Assembly: GCF_000745475.1 (NCBI RefSeq) | Contig: NZ_JQJJ01000008.1 | Coordinates: 124,001 to 188,000 of the forward strand | DNA: 64,000 nucleotides | Direction: 5' to 3' | Origin: Allobosea sp. UNC402CLCol | GTDB lineage: Bacteria > Pseudomonadota > Alphaproteobacteria > Rhizobiales > Beijerinckiaceae | Part shown: in pieces, positions 43,678-54,181 of the stretch | Layout: each line of letters starts with the position of its first letter | Numbering within the stretch: position 1 is the stretch's first letter | The notes under the pieces: generated by a model | The model's database searches: none | Told to the model about the DNA's origin: nothing | What the model saw: the letters and a program-made list of their open reading frames with translations, nothing else | Position numbers and translations under genes: made by a program

Positions 43678-44877
43678 TCAACCCGTCTTCTTCAACCAGA
43701 GCCGCGGATCGCTCTCCCGCTCTGCGTCCCGCGACAGCACGGCGCAGAGATCGGCCATCGCCGCGAGGTTGTGGATCGGCCGGAACGAGTCGACATGCGG
43801 CAGCATCGCCTTGATACCGCTGGCGCGCGCCGCGAAGGCATCGTAGCGCAAGAGCGGGTTGAGCCAGACCAGTTGCCGGCAGGAGCGGTGCAGCCGGTCC
43901 ATCTCGAAGGCGAGGCTGTCGTCGAGATGGCGCTCCAGCCCGTCGGTGAAGAGCAGCACCACCGCCCCGCCCGACAGAACCCGACGCGACCAGACGCGGT
44001 TGAACGTGTGCAGCGCCGTCGCGATGCGCGTGCCGCCCTCCCAGTCGGGCGCCGCCTTGCCGGCCAGCGCCAGCGCCTCGTCGGGGTCGCGCGCCTTCAG
44101 CATGCGGGTGACATTGGTCAGTCGCGTGCCGAAGACGAAGGAATGCACGCGCCGGCGCTTCTCGGTCAGCGCATGCAGGAAATGCAGGAAGATGCGCGAA
44201 TATTCCGCCATCGAGCCGGAGATATCGACCAGCGCGACGACCGGCGGATGCACCTGCCCCCGCTCGCGGAAGGCGAGGTCGATCGAGCCGCCCCCGCCGC
44301 GCAGCGAGCGGCGGAAGGTGCGGCGCGGATCGATGCGCAGGCCCCGCGCCGCCGCCCGGAAGCGACGCGTTTCAATGCTGTCATCCGGCAGATTGAGCTC
44401 GGCAATGAGCTGCTTGGCGCGCGCGATCTCCGCCGCGCTCATCTGGGCGAAGTCGCGCGACTTCAACATCTCGCGATCGGAGACGGTGAGTCGCGCCGTG
44501 AGCTCGGTGAGCTCCGCCGGCGGCTCGTCCTCGCGTGGCGGCGGGGTGAAGGCTTCCGCCACCCTGAGCGCCCCGGCTTCCGCCTTCTCCGGCTGGCGCT
44601 CGGCGCCGGGCGAGATCGGCGACATCTGCGCCATGATCTTCTCGATCAGGTTCCGTCGGCGCCAGAACAGCCGGAAGGCCTGGTCGTAGACCGCGCTGTC
44701 CTCATGCTTCTTCACGAAGATCGCATGCAGCGCCCAGTACATCTCCTCACGCCCGCCGAGCGCGCCCTCGGCCAGCGCCTCGACAGCCTCGGTGACGGCC
44801 CCCGGCCCGACCGGCAAGCCGGCCGCGCGCAAGGCACGGGCGAAATAGGCGACGTTCTCGGCGAGCTTCCCGCTCAC
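43678..44877 (-). CDS. coxE: CoxE-like von Willebrand factor A domain protein
   Basis: This 399-residue protein has an N-terminal helical part (about 1-190) and a C-terminal VWA domain with an intact metal-ion-dependent adhesion site D218-I-S-G-S-M223 and later LLFTDGLERH. It fits CoxE, which works with the MoxR ATPase CoxD to mature the active site of CO dehydrogenase-type enzymes. The start is a GTG at 44877 overlapping the NTF2-like stop by four bases. GGGGSIDLAFRERG and RRRRVHSFVFGTRLTN are family blocks. Confidence 0.9.
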   Translation of the reverse strand: MSGKLAENVAYFARALRAAGLPVGPGAVTEAVEALAEGALGGREEMYWALHAIFVKKHEDSAVYDQAFRLFWRRRNLIEKIMAQMSPISPGAERQPEKAEAGALRVAEAFTPPPREDEPPAELTELTARLTVSDREMLKSRDFAQMSAAEIARAKQLIAELNLPDDSIETRRFRAAARGLRIDPRRTFRRSLRGGGGSIDLAFRERGQVHPPVVALVDISGSMAEYSRIFLHFLHALTEKRRRVHSFVFGTRLTNVTRMLKARDPDEALALAGKAAPDWEGGTRIATALHTFNRVWSRRVLSGGAVVLLFTDGLERHLDDSLAFEMDRLHRSCRQLVWLNPLLRYDAFAARASGIKAMLPHVDSFRPIHNLAAMADLCAVLSRDAERESDPRLWLKKTG

Positions 44878-45254
44878 GCCCCGACCGTCTCCGTCATGAA
44901 CACCTTCTGGACGATCTGCCAGCGGCTCTCGATCTTCAGCAGGGACAGAAGGTCGGTGAAGTAGCGCGGCGGCATCTGGCACTTGACCTTGACCAGCGCC
45001 AGCGTCGGCCCAACGAGATCGATGGTCAGGATGTGGTCGTCGCGCTGAAGCCCGCTCGCCTGTGGCGAAGGCCGGTTGCGCACCAGTTCGAGCCATTGAT
45101 CGCACGGCAGAATCTGGATCGTACCGTCCTCGCGGGCCGTGGTCAGCGCGCTGGTGGGATGGAAGACATGGGCGAGCTTCTCGGCGTTGCCCTCGTAGAG
45201 CCCGTCGAGATAGGTCCGCACCGTGGCTTCGACGGCCTTGATGTCCGCATTCAT
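44874..45254 (-). CDS. NTF2-like (SnoaL/lumazine-binding fold) protein
   Basis: This 126-residue protein of the NTF2-like cone fold has VRTYLDGLYEGNAEKLAHVFHP, PCDQWLELV and the C-terminal FTDLLSLLKIESRWQIVQKVF. This pattern is of the putative lumazine-binding subfamily, which includes small enzymes and binding proteins. Its position between coxD and coxE, with a 4-base overlap to the latter, suggests co-expression with the molybdoenzyme maturation genes, but a role there is only inferred. Confidence 0.85.
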   Translation of the reverse strand: MNADIKAVEATVRTYLDGLYEGNAEKLAHVFHPTSALTTAREDGTIQILPCDQWLELVRNRPSPQASGLQRDDHILTIDLVGPTLALVKVKCQMPPRYFTDLLSLLKIESRWQIVQKVFMTETVGA

Positions 45255-45304
45255 GACAGCCTCCCTCGCGCCTCGCCAATCGGTCTGCTGCCGCGGTCGA
45301 TGGA

Positions 45305-46225
45305 TCAGCGCCCCGCCTCGGCCTTCGCCTGATCCAGCAGCTCCTTCACCTTCGAACCCTGCATCGCCTGGATGTCGTCCTGATACTTCAGCAGCGCGCC
45401 CAGCGTATCGGAGACGATCGCGGGATCGAGCGCAACCGCGTCGAGCTCGACCAGCGCCGTCGCCCAGTCCAGCGTCTCGGCGACGCCCGGAGCCTTGAAC
45501 AGCTCTTCCTTCCGGATCGCCTGCACGAAGCCGACGAGCTGCTTCGAGAGCTTGCCCGGAGCCTCCGGCACGCGCGCCTTCAGGATGGCGAGCTCGCGCA
45601 CCGCATCGGGATAGCCGACCCAGTGATAGAGGCAGCGCCGCTTCAGCGCATCATGGATCTCGCGCGTGCGGTTGGAGGTCAGGATCACGATCGGCGGCTC
45701 GGCCGCCTTGACCGTGCCGAGCTCGGGGATCGTCACCTGCGCATCGGCCAGTACTTCCAGCAGGAAGGCCTCGAAGGCTTCGTCGGTGCGGTCGAGCTCG
45801 TCGATCAGCAGGATCGGCGGCCCGCCCTCCTGCGGCTCCAGCGCCTGCAGCAGCGGCCGCTTGACCAGATATTTCTCGGAGAAGATATCGCCTTCCAGCC
45901 GCTCGCGGTCTCCGGCAGCACCACCCGCCTCCGCCAGCCGGATCGCCATCATCTGCCCGGCATAGTTCCACTCATAGACGGCGGAGGCGAGGTCGAGCCC
46001 CTCATAGCACTGCAGCCGGATCAGCCGGCGCCCGAGCCCCGCCGCCAGCACCTTGGCGATCTCGGTCTTGCCGGTGCCGGCCTCGCCCTCCAGCAGCAGC
46101 GGCCGCTTCATCCTGAGCGCCAGGAACAGCACGGTCGCGAGCGCGCGGTCGGCGACATAACCCTGCCCCTGCAGAAGCGAGAGCGTGGCGTCGATGGAAG
46201 CCGGGATGCGGGAGGAATTCAGCAT
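45305..46225 (-). CDS. coxD: CoxD-like MoxR AAA+ ATPase
   Basis: This 306-residue MoxR-family AAA+ ATPase has Walker A GEAGTGKT (47-54), Walker B ILLIDELDRTDE near 138-149, sensor LTSNRTREIHDALKRRC and an arginine finger region. CoxD acts as a chaperone-like ATPase needed to assemble the Mo-Cu or Mo site, paired with VWA protein CoxE. Here it heads a minus-strand accessory operon: coxD, NTF2-like, coxE, XdhC-N, LysE, XdhC-C, MobA-like. Confidence 0.92.
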   Translation of the reverse strand: MLNSSRIPASIDATLSLLQGQGYVADRALATVLFLALRMKRPLLLEGEAGTGKTEIAKVLAAGLGRRLIRLQCYEGLDLASAVYEWNYAGQMMAIRLAEAGGAAGDRERLEGDIFSEKYLVKRPLLQALEPQEGGPPILLIDELDRTDEAFEAFLLEVLADAQVTIPELGTVKAAEPPIVILTSNRTREIHDALKRRCLYHWVGYPDAVRELAILKARVPEAPGKLSKQLVGFVQAIRKEELFKAPGVAETLDWATALVELDAVALDPAIVSDTLGALLKYQDDIQAMQGSKVKELLDQAKAEAGR

Positions 46226-46360
46226 GCTCGTTCTCTAACGCGGCAGCGCCGGCGAAGGAAGGCGTGGCAGCGCACAGCCATGCTGCTGACATGGCGGGGT
46301 GGCAGGAATTGTAGCCTCCAGCCGCCGGCCTTCCGACCCGAAGACAACGGAGCACGGATC

Positions 46361-46714
46361 ATGAGCACCGAACAGATCGCCAAGGATTTCACCGCCCTCC
46401 TCAAGGAAGGCAAGCACGACGAGGCCGCCAGCCGCTTCAACGCCGAGGATATCGTCAGCTATGAGAACATGCCGGGGCCGATGGCGGTCTGCCGCGGCAA
46501 GGAAGCGGTCAGGCAGAAGGGCGAATGGTGGGCCGCCCATCACGAGATGCACGACTTCAGCAGCGAAGGTCCCTATCTCAACGGCGACCAGTTCGCGGTC
46601 CGCTTCCATGTCGACGTCACCGTCAAGGAAACCGGCGAACGGCGGATCATGGACGAAGTCGGCCTCTACACGATCGGAGACGGCAAGATCGTCGAGGAAC
46701 GCTTCTTTTATTGA
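46361..46714 (+). CDS. SnoaL-like / nuclear transport factor 2 family protein
   Basis: This 117-residue soluble NTF2-like protein starts at the ATG at 46361, with CGGAG eight bases upstream. TEQIAKDFTALLKEGKHDEAAS, SYENMPGPMAVCRGKEAV, and a C-terminal EVGLYTIGDGKIVEERFFY are the typical SnoaL-like blocks ending in the last beta strand. The function is unknown. It is the only plus-strand gene between the two minus-strand cox operons, divergent from coxD and convergent with coxM. Confidence 0.85.
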   Translation: MSTEQIAKDFTALLKEGKHDEAASRFNAEDIVSYENMPGPMAVCRGKEAVRQKGEWWAAHHEMHDFSSEGPYLNGDQFAVRFHVDVTVKETGERRIMDEVGLYTIGDGKIVEERFFY

Positions 46715-46722
46715 CGCGCCTC

Positions 46723-46832
46723 GCGTCAATCCCGGGCGAAGCAAAGCGCAGACCCGGGAATCTCGTGACGAGAAGGCGCTGATTGGCGCCCTCCCCGGCC
46801 CGAGATGCTCGGGTCAAGCCCGAGCATGACGC
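46723..46832. repeat. Intergenic repeat, family B, copy 2
   Basis: This shares the layout of 3511-3614, including AGCGCAGACCCGGGAATCTC, and bases 46801-46831 are identical to 3584-3614, with the inverted pair TGCTCGGG/CCCGAGCA. As with copy 1, it lies between convergent genes. Confidence 0.75.
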
Positions 46833-46844
46833 GCGATGGCCAGC

Positions 46845-47651
46845 TCAGGCTTTTCCTGTCGCCTGCGCCACGGCCTGCTTGGCCATCACGCCGATCAGAT
46901 GGGCGCGGTATTCGGCATCGGCATGGATGTCGCCATTGATGCCCTTCGCCGTATGCTTCAGCCCGTCCAGAGATTTCGGCGCGAAGCGGGCCTTCAGCGC
47001 GGCTTCAGCTTCGGGCCAGCGGAAGACCCCGCCCTCGCCCGCCCCCGTCACCGCGACGCGGATCTCGCTGCCGCGCTTGGCGACGAAGACGCCGACCATG
47101 GCGTAGCGCGAGGCCGGGTTGCGGAACTTGGCATAGCCCGCCTTGGAGGCGATCGGGAACGAGACCTTGGTGATGATCTCGCCCTCCTCCAGGGCCGTCT
47201 CGTAGAGTCCGGTGAAGAAGTCTTCGGCCGTCAGCTTGCGCTTGTTGGTGACGACGGTGGCGCCCAATGCCAGCAGCGCCGCCGGATAGTCCGCCGCCGG
47301 ATCGTTATTGGCGACCGAGCCGCCGATCGTGCCGCGATGGCGTACATGCGGGTCGCCGATATGCCCGGCGAGATAGGCCAGAGCCGGGATCGCGCTCTGC
47401 ACCTCGGGCGAGTCCGCGACCTCCGCATGCGTCGTCATCGCGCCGATGACGATGTTGCGGCCCTTGACGGTGATGCCCTTGAGATCAGCGCAGGCGCCGA
47501 GATCGACCAGCGCCGACGGTGAGGCCAGCCGCTGCTTCATCGTCGGCAGCAGGGTGTGGCCACCGGCCAGGAGCTTGGCGTCCTCCTTCTTGGCGAGCAG
47601 CGTCGCCGCCTGCCGGGCGCTGGTGGGCTTGTGATAGGTGAAAGCGTACAT
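46845..47651 (-). CDS. coxM: CoxM-like FAD-binding medium subunit
   Basis: This 268-residue FAD subunit of a molybdenum hydroxylase passes electrons between the [2Fe-2S] subunit and the final acceptor. FAD contacts are seen in LAGGHTLLPTMKQRLASP (28-45) and TIGGSVANNDPAADYPA (about 109-125). YAKFRNPASRYAMVGVFVAK is the C-terminal domain block. It starts 17 bases after the coxL stop and is the last gene of coxS-coxL-coxM. Length matches the family. Confidence 0.93.
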   Translation of the reverse strand: MYAFTYHKPTSARQAATLLAKKEDAKLLAGGHTLLPTMKQRLASPSALVDLGACADLKGITVKGRNIVIGAMTTHAEVADSPEVQSAIPALAYLAGHIGDPHVRHRGTIGGSVANNDPAADYPAALLALGATVVTNKRKLTAEDFFTGLYETALEEGEIITKVSFPIASKAGYAKFRNPASRYAMVGVFVAKRGSEIRVAVTGAGEGGVFRWPEAEAALKARFAPKSLDGLKHTAKGINGDIHADAEYRAHLIGVMAKQAVAQATGKA

Positions 47652-47668
47652 CTGCTTGTCCTTTCAGC

Positions 47669-50032
47669 TCACTCGGCCGCCATGCGGCTGATCGACTTCT
47701 GCGCCGCGCGCCACACCGCCTGCGGCGTGGCGGGCATCGCGATGTCCTCATGTCCGAGCGCGTCGGTGATGGCGTTGATGACGGCGGGCGGCGAGGCGAT
47801 GGCCCCGGCCTCACCGCAGCCCTTGATGCCGAGCGGGTTCGACGGGCATGGCGTCACCGTCATGCCGACATCGAAGGAGGGCAGATCGTCGGCGCGCGGC
47901 ATGGTGTAGTCCATGAAGCTCGCGGTCACGAGCTGGCCGTCGGCATTGTAGCGCGCGCCTTCGAGCAGCGCCTGGCCCACACCCTGGGCGATACCGCCAT
48001 GGACCTGCCCCTCGACGATCATCGGGTTGATGATGTTGCCGAAATCGTCGACCGCCGCCCAGCGCTCGATCGTCGTCACGCCGGTCTGCGGATCGATCTC
48101 GACCTCGCAGATATGGACGCCAGCCGGGAAGGTGAAGTTGGTCGGGTCGTAGAACGCCCCCTCCTTCAGCCCCGGCTCCAGCTCCTGCCCGTTGAACTTG
48201 TGCGCGACATAGGCCTGCAGCGCGCAGGAGCCGAAATCGAGCTTGCGGTCGGTGCCCTTCACCGCGAAATGCCCGTCCGCGAAATCGATATCGGCCTCGT
48301 CGGCCTCCAGCACATGGGCGGCGACCTTCTTGCCCTTGGCGATCACCTTGTCGATCGCCTTGAAGATCGCGGACATGCCGACCGCGCCCGAGCGCGAGCC
48401 ATAGGTGCCCATGCCCATCTGCACCTTGTCGGTGTCGCCATGGATGATCGAGACGTTGTCGATGGGGATACCGAGCCGGTCGCTGACAAGCTGGGCGAAG
48501 GTCGTCTCATGGCCCTGGCCGTGGCTGTGCGATCCCGTGAACACCTCGACCGTGCCGACCGGATTGACCCGGACCTCGGCCGATTCCCACAAGCCGACGC
48601 CGGCGCCGAGCGAGCCGACCGCGGCCGAAGGCGCAATGCCGCAGGCCTCGATATAGGAGGAGAAGCCGATGCCGCGCAGCTTGCCGTTGCGGGCGGAGTC
48701 GCGCTTGCGCTTGCCGAGCCCCTTATAGTCGATCATCTCCAGCGCCTTCTTCAGCGAGGCGCCGTAATTGCCGGCATCGTACATCATGATGACCGGCGTC
48801 TGGTGCGGGAACTTCTTGATGTAGTTCTGCATCCGGAACTTGGCCGGATCCTTGCCGAGCTGGCGCGCCGTGATCTCGATCAGGCGCTCGACCACGAAGG
48901 TCGCCTCCGGCCGCCCGGCGCCGCGATAGGCATCGACCGGGGCGGTGTTGGTATAGACCGCGTCGACCTCGCAATAGATCGCCGGAATGTCGTACTGCCC
49001 CGACAGAAGCGGCGCATAGAGATAGGTCGGCACCGAGGAGGAGAAGGTCGAGAGATAGGCGCCCAAATTGGCGGTGGTGTGCACCTTCATGCCGAGGATC
49101 TTGCCCTCGGCATCGGTCGCGAGTTCCGCGTGGGTGACGTGGTCGCGGCCATGCGCGTCGGAGAGGAAGGCTTCCGTGCGGTCCGCCGTCCACTTCACCG
49201 GCCGCCCGACCTTCTTCGCCGCCCAGACGCAGACCGTCTCCTCGGCATAGATGAAGATCTTCGAGCCGAAGCCACCACCGACATCCGGCGCGATCACGCG
49301 CAGTTTGTTCTCCGGCGCGATGCCGATGAAGGCCGAGAGCACGAGCCGCGCCACATGTGGATTCTGGCTGGTGGTGTAGAGGGTGAAGATGCCCTCCCCG
49401 TCATCATAGTCGCCGACCGCCGCGCGCGGCTCCATCGCGTTCGGCACGAGGCGATTGTTGACGAGGTCGATCTTCGTGACGTGCTTGGCCGCCTTGAAGG
49501 CCTTCTCGGTCGCGTCCTTGTCGCCGAGATGCCAGTTGAACACGCTGTTATCGGGCGCCTCGTCATGGACCACGGTCTTGGCCCCGATCGCCTTGGCCGT
49601 GTCGACCACGGCGGGCAGCTCCTGGTAGTCGACCGCGATCGCCTCGGCGGCATCCTTCGCCTGCGCCAGAGTCTCGGCCACCACCACGGCGACATGGTCG
49701 CCGACATAGCGGACCTTGCCCTGGGCCAGCGCCGGATGCGGCCCGGCGCGCATCGGCGAGCCGTCCTTGTTGTGGATCATCCAGCCGCAGATCAGGCCGC
49801 CGATCTTGTCGGTGGCGAGATCGGCGCCGGTGAAGATGCCGATGACGCCGGGCATGCCGGCCGCGGCCTTGGTGTCGATCGACTTGATCTTCGCATGGGC
49901 ATGCGGCGAGCGCAGGAAATAGGCATGGGCCTGGCCCGGCCGGTTGATGTCGTCGGTATAGCGGCCCTGGCCGGTGATGAAGCGGTGGTCTTCCTTGCGG
50001 CGGACTGCGGCGCCGATTCCGGTGGCGGACAT
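47669..50032 (-). CDS. coxL: Form II CoxL-like molybdopterin large subunit
   Basis: This 787-residue catalytic subunit belongs to the CO dehydrogenase/xanthine oxidase family. The active-site loop reads AYRGAGR (about 368-374), the form II signature; form I CO dehydrogenases carry AYxCSFR with the copper-binding cysteine, absent here. Cofactor-binding blocks GGGFGSK and [21 protein letters not shown] are present, with a catalytic Glu in [15 protein letters not shown] near the end. The ATG at 50032 has an AGGAGG site. Form II enzymes are not established CO oxidisers, and their real substrates, probably small organic compounds or aldehydes, are mostly unknown. Confidence 0.93.
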   Translation of the reverse strand: MSATGIGAAVRRKEDHRFITGQGRYTDDINRPGQAHAYFLRSPHAHAKIKSIDTKAAAGMPGVIGIFTGADLATDKIGGLICGWMIHNKDGSPMRAGPHPALAQGKVRYVGDHVAVVVAETLAQAKDAAEAIAVDYQELPAVVDTAKAIGAKTVVHDEAPDNSVFNWHLGDKDATEKAFKAAKHVTKIDLVNNRLVPNAMEPRAAVGDYDDGEGIFTLYTTSQNPHVARLVLSAFIGIAPENKLRVIAPDVGGGFGSKIFIYAEETVCVWAAKKVGRPVKWTADRTEAFLSDAHGRDHVTHAELATDAEGKILGMKVHTTANLGAYLSTFSSSVPTYLYAPLLSGQYDIPAIYCEVDAVYTNTAPVDAYRGAGRPEATFVVERLIEITARQLGKDPAKFRMQNYIKKFPHQTPVIMMYDAGNYGASLKKALEMIDYKGLGKRKRDSARNGKLRGIGFSSYIEACGIAPSAAVGSLGAGVGLWESAEVRVNPVGTVEVFTGSHSHGQGHETTFAQLVSDRLGIPIDNVSIIHGDTDKVQMGMGTYGSRSGAVGMSAIFKAIDKVIAKGKKVAAHVLEADEADIDFADGHFAVKGTDRKLDFGSCALQAYVAHKFNGQELEPGLKEGAFYDPTNFTFPAGVHICEVEIDPQTGVTTIERWAAVDDFGNIINPMIVEGQVHGGIAQGVGQALLEGARYNADGQLVTASFMDYTMPRADDLPSFDVGMTVTPCPSNPLGIKGCGEAGAIASPPAVINAITDALGHEDIAMPATPQAVWRAAQKSISRMAAE

Positions 50033-50125
50033 GGTGTTCCCTCCTCGCACGGCGCCTCTCGCGGGCGCCTCACTGCCTGGAACGCATGAAGGACGAAAAG
50101 CCCGCGCCTCGGCGCGAGCCGAGAC

Positions 50126-50626
<501 letters not shown>

Positions 50627-50951
50627 GAGCATATCTCCTGTGACCCTCCCCCGGCGCACCTGTGAGCGATCACCTCGGTGAAGCCGGCTCCCCTCCCGGA
50701 GCGGCTTGCCTCATCAGGCAGCTTTTCCTTGGAATGGATCAAAACGGAGTGTGGACCCGCGTTTTTGCTGGGTCAAGCCGGAGGCGCTCAATCGAAAGAG
50801 GGAGTTTAAGGCTGTTTTCTGCCAAAATCAGCCGATTGGGGGCGCATGAGGCGCCGGTAGCCCCGCCATGCGCCATTGGCAAAATCTTAAGGCGTCTCGC
50901 GCAGGGTTGGTTCGTCGTGCCGGATGACCGGCCCCCTGAGCGAGCCGCACC
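50627..50951. other. Divergent control region between coxS and the globin-type receptor
   Basis: This 325-base gap between divergent genes must hold promoters for both. AT-richer tracts TTTTTGCTGGG and GTTTAAGGCTGTTTTC (50765-50825) stand out from the GC-rich flanks. A repeated GGCGC-type word around GGGGGCGCATGAGGCGCC could be a small dyad. No reading frame or RNA is convincing here. Confidence 0.45.
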
Positions 50952-52295
50952 GTGCCGTTGATGATGGACCAAATTCAGCGACGGCTGAACGCGATCGGCT
51001 TCAACGACCCCCAACGCCGCCGGCTGCAGCTCTACCGGCCCATCATCGACCGCATGATCGACGGTCTCGTGGCGGCCGATTTCGAGCGCGCCTTCGCCAT
51101 CCACGCCACGCTTCGCGACCGCGTCGCCGCCGTTTCCGAGGCCCTCCACGCCGCCGAAGCGGAGCATTTCCGCCTGCTGTTCGCGGGCACGTTCGACGAA
51201 GCTTATATCGCTTCGATGAATCGGCTCTGCGAACTCGAGCGGCAGGCCGACGTCCGGACCCGGGCGCGCGCTTCCATCGCTTTCTCGCTGCTCCGGGAGC
51301 TCTGCCTGGAGAGCCGGCGCCGCTTTCTGCTCTCGCCACGGCAATTCGCCGAGGATCTCTTCGTCATCGAGCGTGTCCTGACCTACGACGTCAACACGGC
51401 GATGACGATCAATCAGGAGAGCGAAGCCGAGGAAGCCCGCCGCCGGAGCATCGCGCTCGACGAGACGGCGGCAACGCTCAAGAGCCGCATCGGCCGCCTC
51501 GACGACACGATCAGCGGCGCGGTCGAGCAGTTCGTCTCGACCGCCTCCGAGACCGGGCGCGCCACCGCCTTCATCAAGGATACGGTCGGCAAGGTGGCCC
51601 GGGCCTCGGTCTCCGTCCGGGAGAAGTCGTTCCAGACTGCCGCCGCGACGGAAGAAATGTCGGCCAACCTCGCCGATATCGGCCAGCGCGCCCTGAAGAG
51701 CCTGACGATCACCAACCAGGCCGTGCTCGACACCGCGCAGATGAATGACGCCGTCGAGCGCCTGCGCGAGGTGACGGGCAGCATCGGCAAGGTCGTCGGC
51801 ATGATCGCCGACATCGCCGCCCAGACGAATCTGCTGGCGCTCAACGCCACCATCGAAGCCGCGCGTGCCGGCGAGGCGGGGCGCGGCTTCTCCGTGGTCG
51901 CCTCCGAGGTCAAGTCGCTGGCGACACAGACCGCCAGCGCCACGCAGGACATCGCCGGTCAGATCGCGGAACTGGCGGCGAGCGCCGAGGCCTGCAGCAC
52001 GCACGCCGCCGCCATCGCCGCGACGGTCGATGCCATCCGCCACGATTCGGAGGCGATCTCCGAGGCCGTTTCCCTGCAGAGCACGGTGACCGCCAGCATC
52101 GCGCGCGATGCTTCGATGGTCGCACAGAGTTCGGACGAGGCGATCGCCAGCGCCACCGCCGTCAATGACAGCCTCGACATGACGCACCGGACCCTGGAGC
52201 GCGCCAATGCCGCGGCGGCCGACATCGCGCTGCAGGTCGGCTCGGCGGAAGCCACGGTCAGCAAGGCGCTGGAAGCGCTGCGCAAGGCGTCCTGA
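50952..52295 (+). CDS. Globin-fold-coupled chemoreceptor lacking the proximal histidine
   Basis: This 447-residue soluble receptor has an N-terminal protoglobin-like domain (about 1-160, with [20 protein letters not shown]) joined to an MCP signalling domain (about 190-445, tip [24 protein letters not shown]). In haem-binding globin-coupled sensors a histidine follows the IG step after that block; here the aligned residue is Glu96 (LCELERQAD), so haem binding by the usual ligand looks lost. The start may be the GTG at 50952 or the ATG at 50961. No CheR pentapeptide is seen at the C-terminus. It may sense something other than oxygen. Confidence 0.8.
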   Translation: MPLMMDQIQRRLNAIGFNDPQRRRLQLYRPIIDRMIDGLVAADFERAFAIHATLRDRVAAVSEALHAAEAEHFRLLFAGTFDEAYIASMNRLCELERQADVRTRARASIAFSLLRELCLESRRRFLLSPRQFAEDLFVIERVLTYDVNTAMTINQESEAEEARRRSIALDETAATLKSRIGRLDDTISGAVEQFVSTASETGRATAFIKDTVGKVARASVSVREKSFQTAAATEEMSANLADIGQRALKSLTITNQAVLDTAQMNDAVERLREVTGSIGKVVGMIADIAAQTNLLALNATIEAARAGEAGRGFSVVASEVKSLATQTASATQDIAGQIAELAASAEACSTHAAAIAATVDAIRHDSEAISEAVSLQSTVTASIARDASMVAQSSDEAIASATAVNDSLDMTHRTLERANAAAADIALQVGSAEATVSKALEALRKAS

Positions 52296-52313
52296 GGGCC
52301 GCGATCGGCCGCC

Positions 52314-52766
52314 TCAGCCCTCGCTCACCGCCTTGGCGAAATTGGCGAAGAACTCGTCGGCGAGCTTCTTCGACACCGAATCGATCAGGCGCGAGCCGAG
52401 CTGCATCAGCTTGCCGCCGACCTGCGCCTCGACCTCGTAGCGCAGCAGCGTCTGTCCGGCCTCGGCATCGGAGAGCATGACCTTGGCGCCACCCTTGGCG
52501 AAGCCGGCAATGCCGCCCTCGCCTTCCCCCTGGATGCGGTAGCCGTTGGGCGGGTCGAGATCGGTGAGCTCGACCTTGCCCTTGAAGGTCGCCTTCACCG
52601 GGCCGAGCTTGACCTTCACCACCGCCGACATATGCGTATCGTCGTCCTTGGTGAGCTGATCGCAGCCGGGGATGCAGGCCTTCAGCACATCGGCATCGTT
52701 GAGCTTCGCCCAGACGACCTCCTTGCTGGCCGGCAAGGTCGCCTCGCCGCTCATCGTCATCGCCAT
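52314..52766 (-). CDS. coxG: CoxG-like SRPBCC family protein
   Basis: This 150-residue protein of the START/SRPBCC fold corresponds to CoxG, with MTMSGEATLPASKEVVWAKL, ACIPGCDQLTK and GGKLMQLGSRLIDSVSKKLAD. In Oligotropha-type cox clusters CoxG helps membrane attachment of CO dehydrogenase. The ATG at 52766 follows a GGAG site. It is separated from the other cox genes by the divergent chemoreceptor gene but is probably functionally tied to them. It is convergent with that receptor. Confidence 0.88.
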   Translation of the reverse strand: MAMTMSGEATLPASKEVVWAKLNDADVLKACIPGCDQLTKDDDTHMSAVVKVKLGPVKATFKGKVELTDLDPPNGYRIQGEGEGGIAGFAKGGAKVMLSDAEAGQTLLRYEVEAQVGGKLMQLGSRLIDSVSKKLADEFFANFAKAVSEG

Positions 52767-52921
52767 GGCGCGTCTCCGTATTGCTTCGGCCGGGTGCAGC
52801 GGTTGCGGCTGGCCCGGCTCGCGGGGTATCCAGTCCCCTATCCATGGTCGAAAATCCCTTGCCTGCACAAGGGCCGGATGGGCGGTCATCGTCCGGTCGC
52901 TCTTTCCGCTGAAGAGGTTCG

Positions 52922-54181
52922 ATGGTCGAGCTCTCCGCCGATGAACGCGCCGTCGCCGCCGGAGAGCGCGGCGAAGGTGCCGCGATGGCGCTGCGCATCG
53001 TGGCCGAGGCCGCCCGCCTCATGGGCGCGCCCAGGCTCATCCCCATCGCATCCGCCCATATCGACGGCGCGCTCTACCATGGCGATTCCGGCACGCTCTT
53101 CGCCGAGCGGCTGGTGGAGGGCGGCGCGCGGGTCGCGGTGCGGGCGAGCCTGAATGTCGGCGCGCTGACGCCGGCGGGCTGCGCCGCCGTCCGCCTGCCC
53201 CCGCATGAGCATGAGATGGCGCGGCGGATGATGCGCGCCTACGAGGCCATGGGCTGCGAGCCGAGCTGGACCTGCGCGCCCTATCAGGCCGGACACCGCC
53301 CCGTCGCCGGCACGGACGTCGCCTGGGGCGAATCCAATGCCGTCGTCTTCTGCAATTCGGTGCTCGGCGCGCGCACCAACCGCTATGGCGACTTCCTCGA
53401 CATCGCCTGCGCCATCAGCGGGCGCGCGCCGGATTACGGCCTGCACCGGCGGCAGAACCGCCTGGCATCGCTGCTGATCGACACGACCGGGCTGTCGCCG
53501 GAATTACGCCGTTCCGACGTGTTCTATCCGGTGCTCGGCACGATCCTCGGCCGCCGCGCCGGCAGCGCCATCGCCGTCATCGATGGCCTGCGGGACTGCA
53601 CCACCGAGGACCGGCTGAAGGCGCTGGGCGCAGCGGCTGCATCGGCCGGCGGGGTCGGCCTCTTCCATGTCGCCGGCGTGACGCCGGAGGCACCGGACGT
53701 CGCGACGGCGCTGGGCGGCGAGCCACCACGGGAGCGGATCATGCTGACGCCGGGCGATGTCGCCGCCGCGCTCGCCGGTCTCTCGACCGCCGGCGGGACC
53801 GGCCGCATCGACGCGGTCGCCATCGGATCGCCCCATCTCTCGCCGGCCGAGGTCGACGAGCTCGAACGGCTGCTCGCCGGCCGGCGGCTCAGGCTCCCGC
53901 TCTACGCCAATACCGGCCGACACGTGCTGGCGCCGCTCGAACGATCCGGCCGACGCAAGGCGCTGGAGCAGGCCGGCATTGTCTTCGTCGTCGATACCTG
54001 CGTCGTCGTCACCCCGATCCTGCCAGAACTCGACGGCGCGGTGCTGATGACCAATTCCGGCAAGTTCGCCCATTACGCGCCCGGCAACACCGGCTACGCC
54101 GTGATCTACGGCTCGCTCAGCGAATGCGTCGAGAGTGCCGTCGCCGGCCGTCTCGTCAGGGAACCGCGGCAATGGAGCTGA
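52922..54181 (+). CDS. Aconitase X catalytic (large) subunit
   Basis: This 419-residue AcnX (DUF521) catalytic domain has the SWTCAPY block with Cys118, CNSVLGARTNRYGDF (144-158, Cys144), VDTCVVV and MTNSGKFAHYAPG. Characterised bacterial AcnX enzymes dehydrate cis-3-hydroxy-L-proline, while an archaeal one acts on phosphomevalonate. The split large/small arrangement here suits a bacterial two-subunit form, so hydroxyproline breakdown is plausible but unproven; no other hydroxyproline gene is nearby. It overlaps the small-subunit gene by 10 bases. Confidence 0.88.
   Translation: MVELSADERAVAAGERGEGAAMALRIVAEAARLMGAPRLIPIASAHIDGALYHGDSGTLFAERLVEGGARVAVRASLNVGALTPAGCAAVRLPPHEHEMARRMMRAYEAMGCEPSWTCAPYQAGHRPVAGTDVAWGESNAVVFCNSVLGARTNRYGDFLDIACAISGRAPDYGLHRRQNRLASLLIDTTGLSPELRRSDVFYPVLGTILGRRAGSAIAVIDGLRDCTTEDRLKALGAAAASAGGVGLFHVAGVTPEAPDVATALGGEPPRERIMLTPGDVAAALAGLSTAGGTGRIDAVAIGSPHLSPAEVDELERLLAGRRLRLPLYANTGRHVLAPLERSGRRKALEQAGIVFVVDTCVVVTPILPELDGAVLMTNSGKFAHYAPGNTGYAVIYGSLSECVESAVAGRLVREPRQWS

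Noticed and set aside
47669..50032. Bona fide CO dehydrogenase (form I)
   Set aside because: The active-site loop is AYRGAGR, lacking the cysteine-bearing form I motif, so only form II is supported.
47750..50089. 779-codon plus-strand open frame over coxL
   Set aside because: It is antisense to the catalytic subunit with intact motifs, and its composition is that of a shadow frame.
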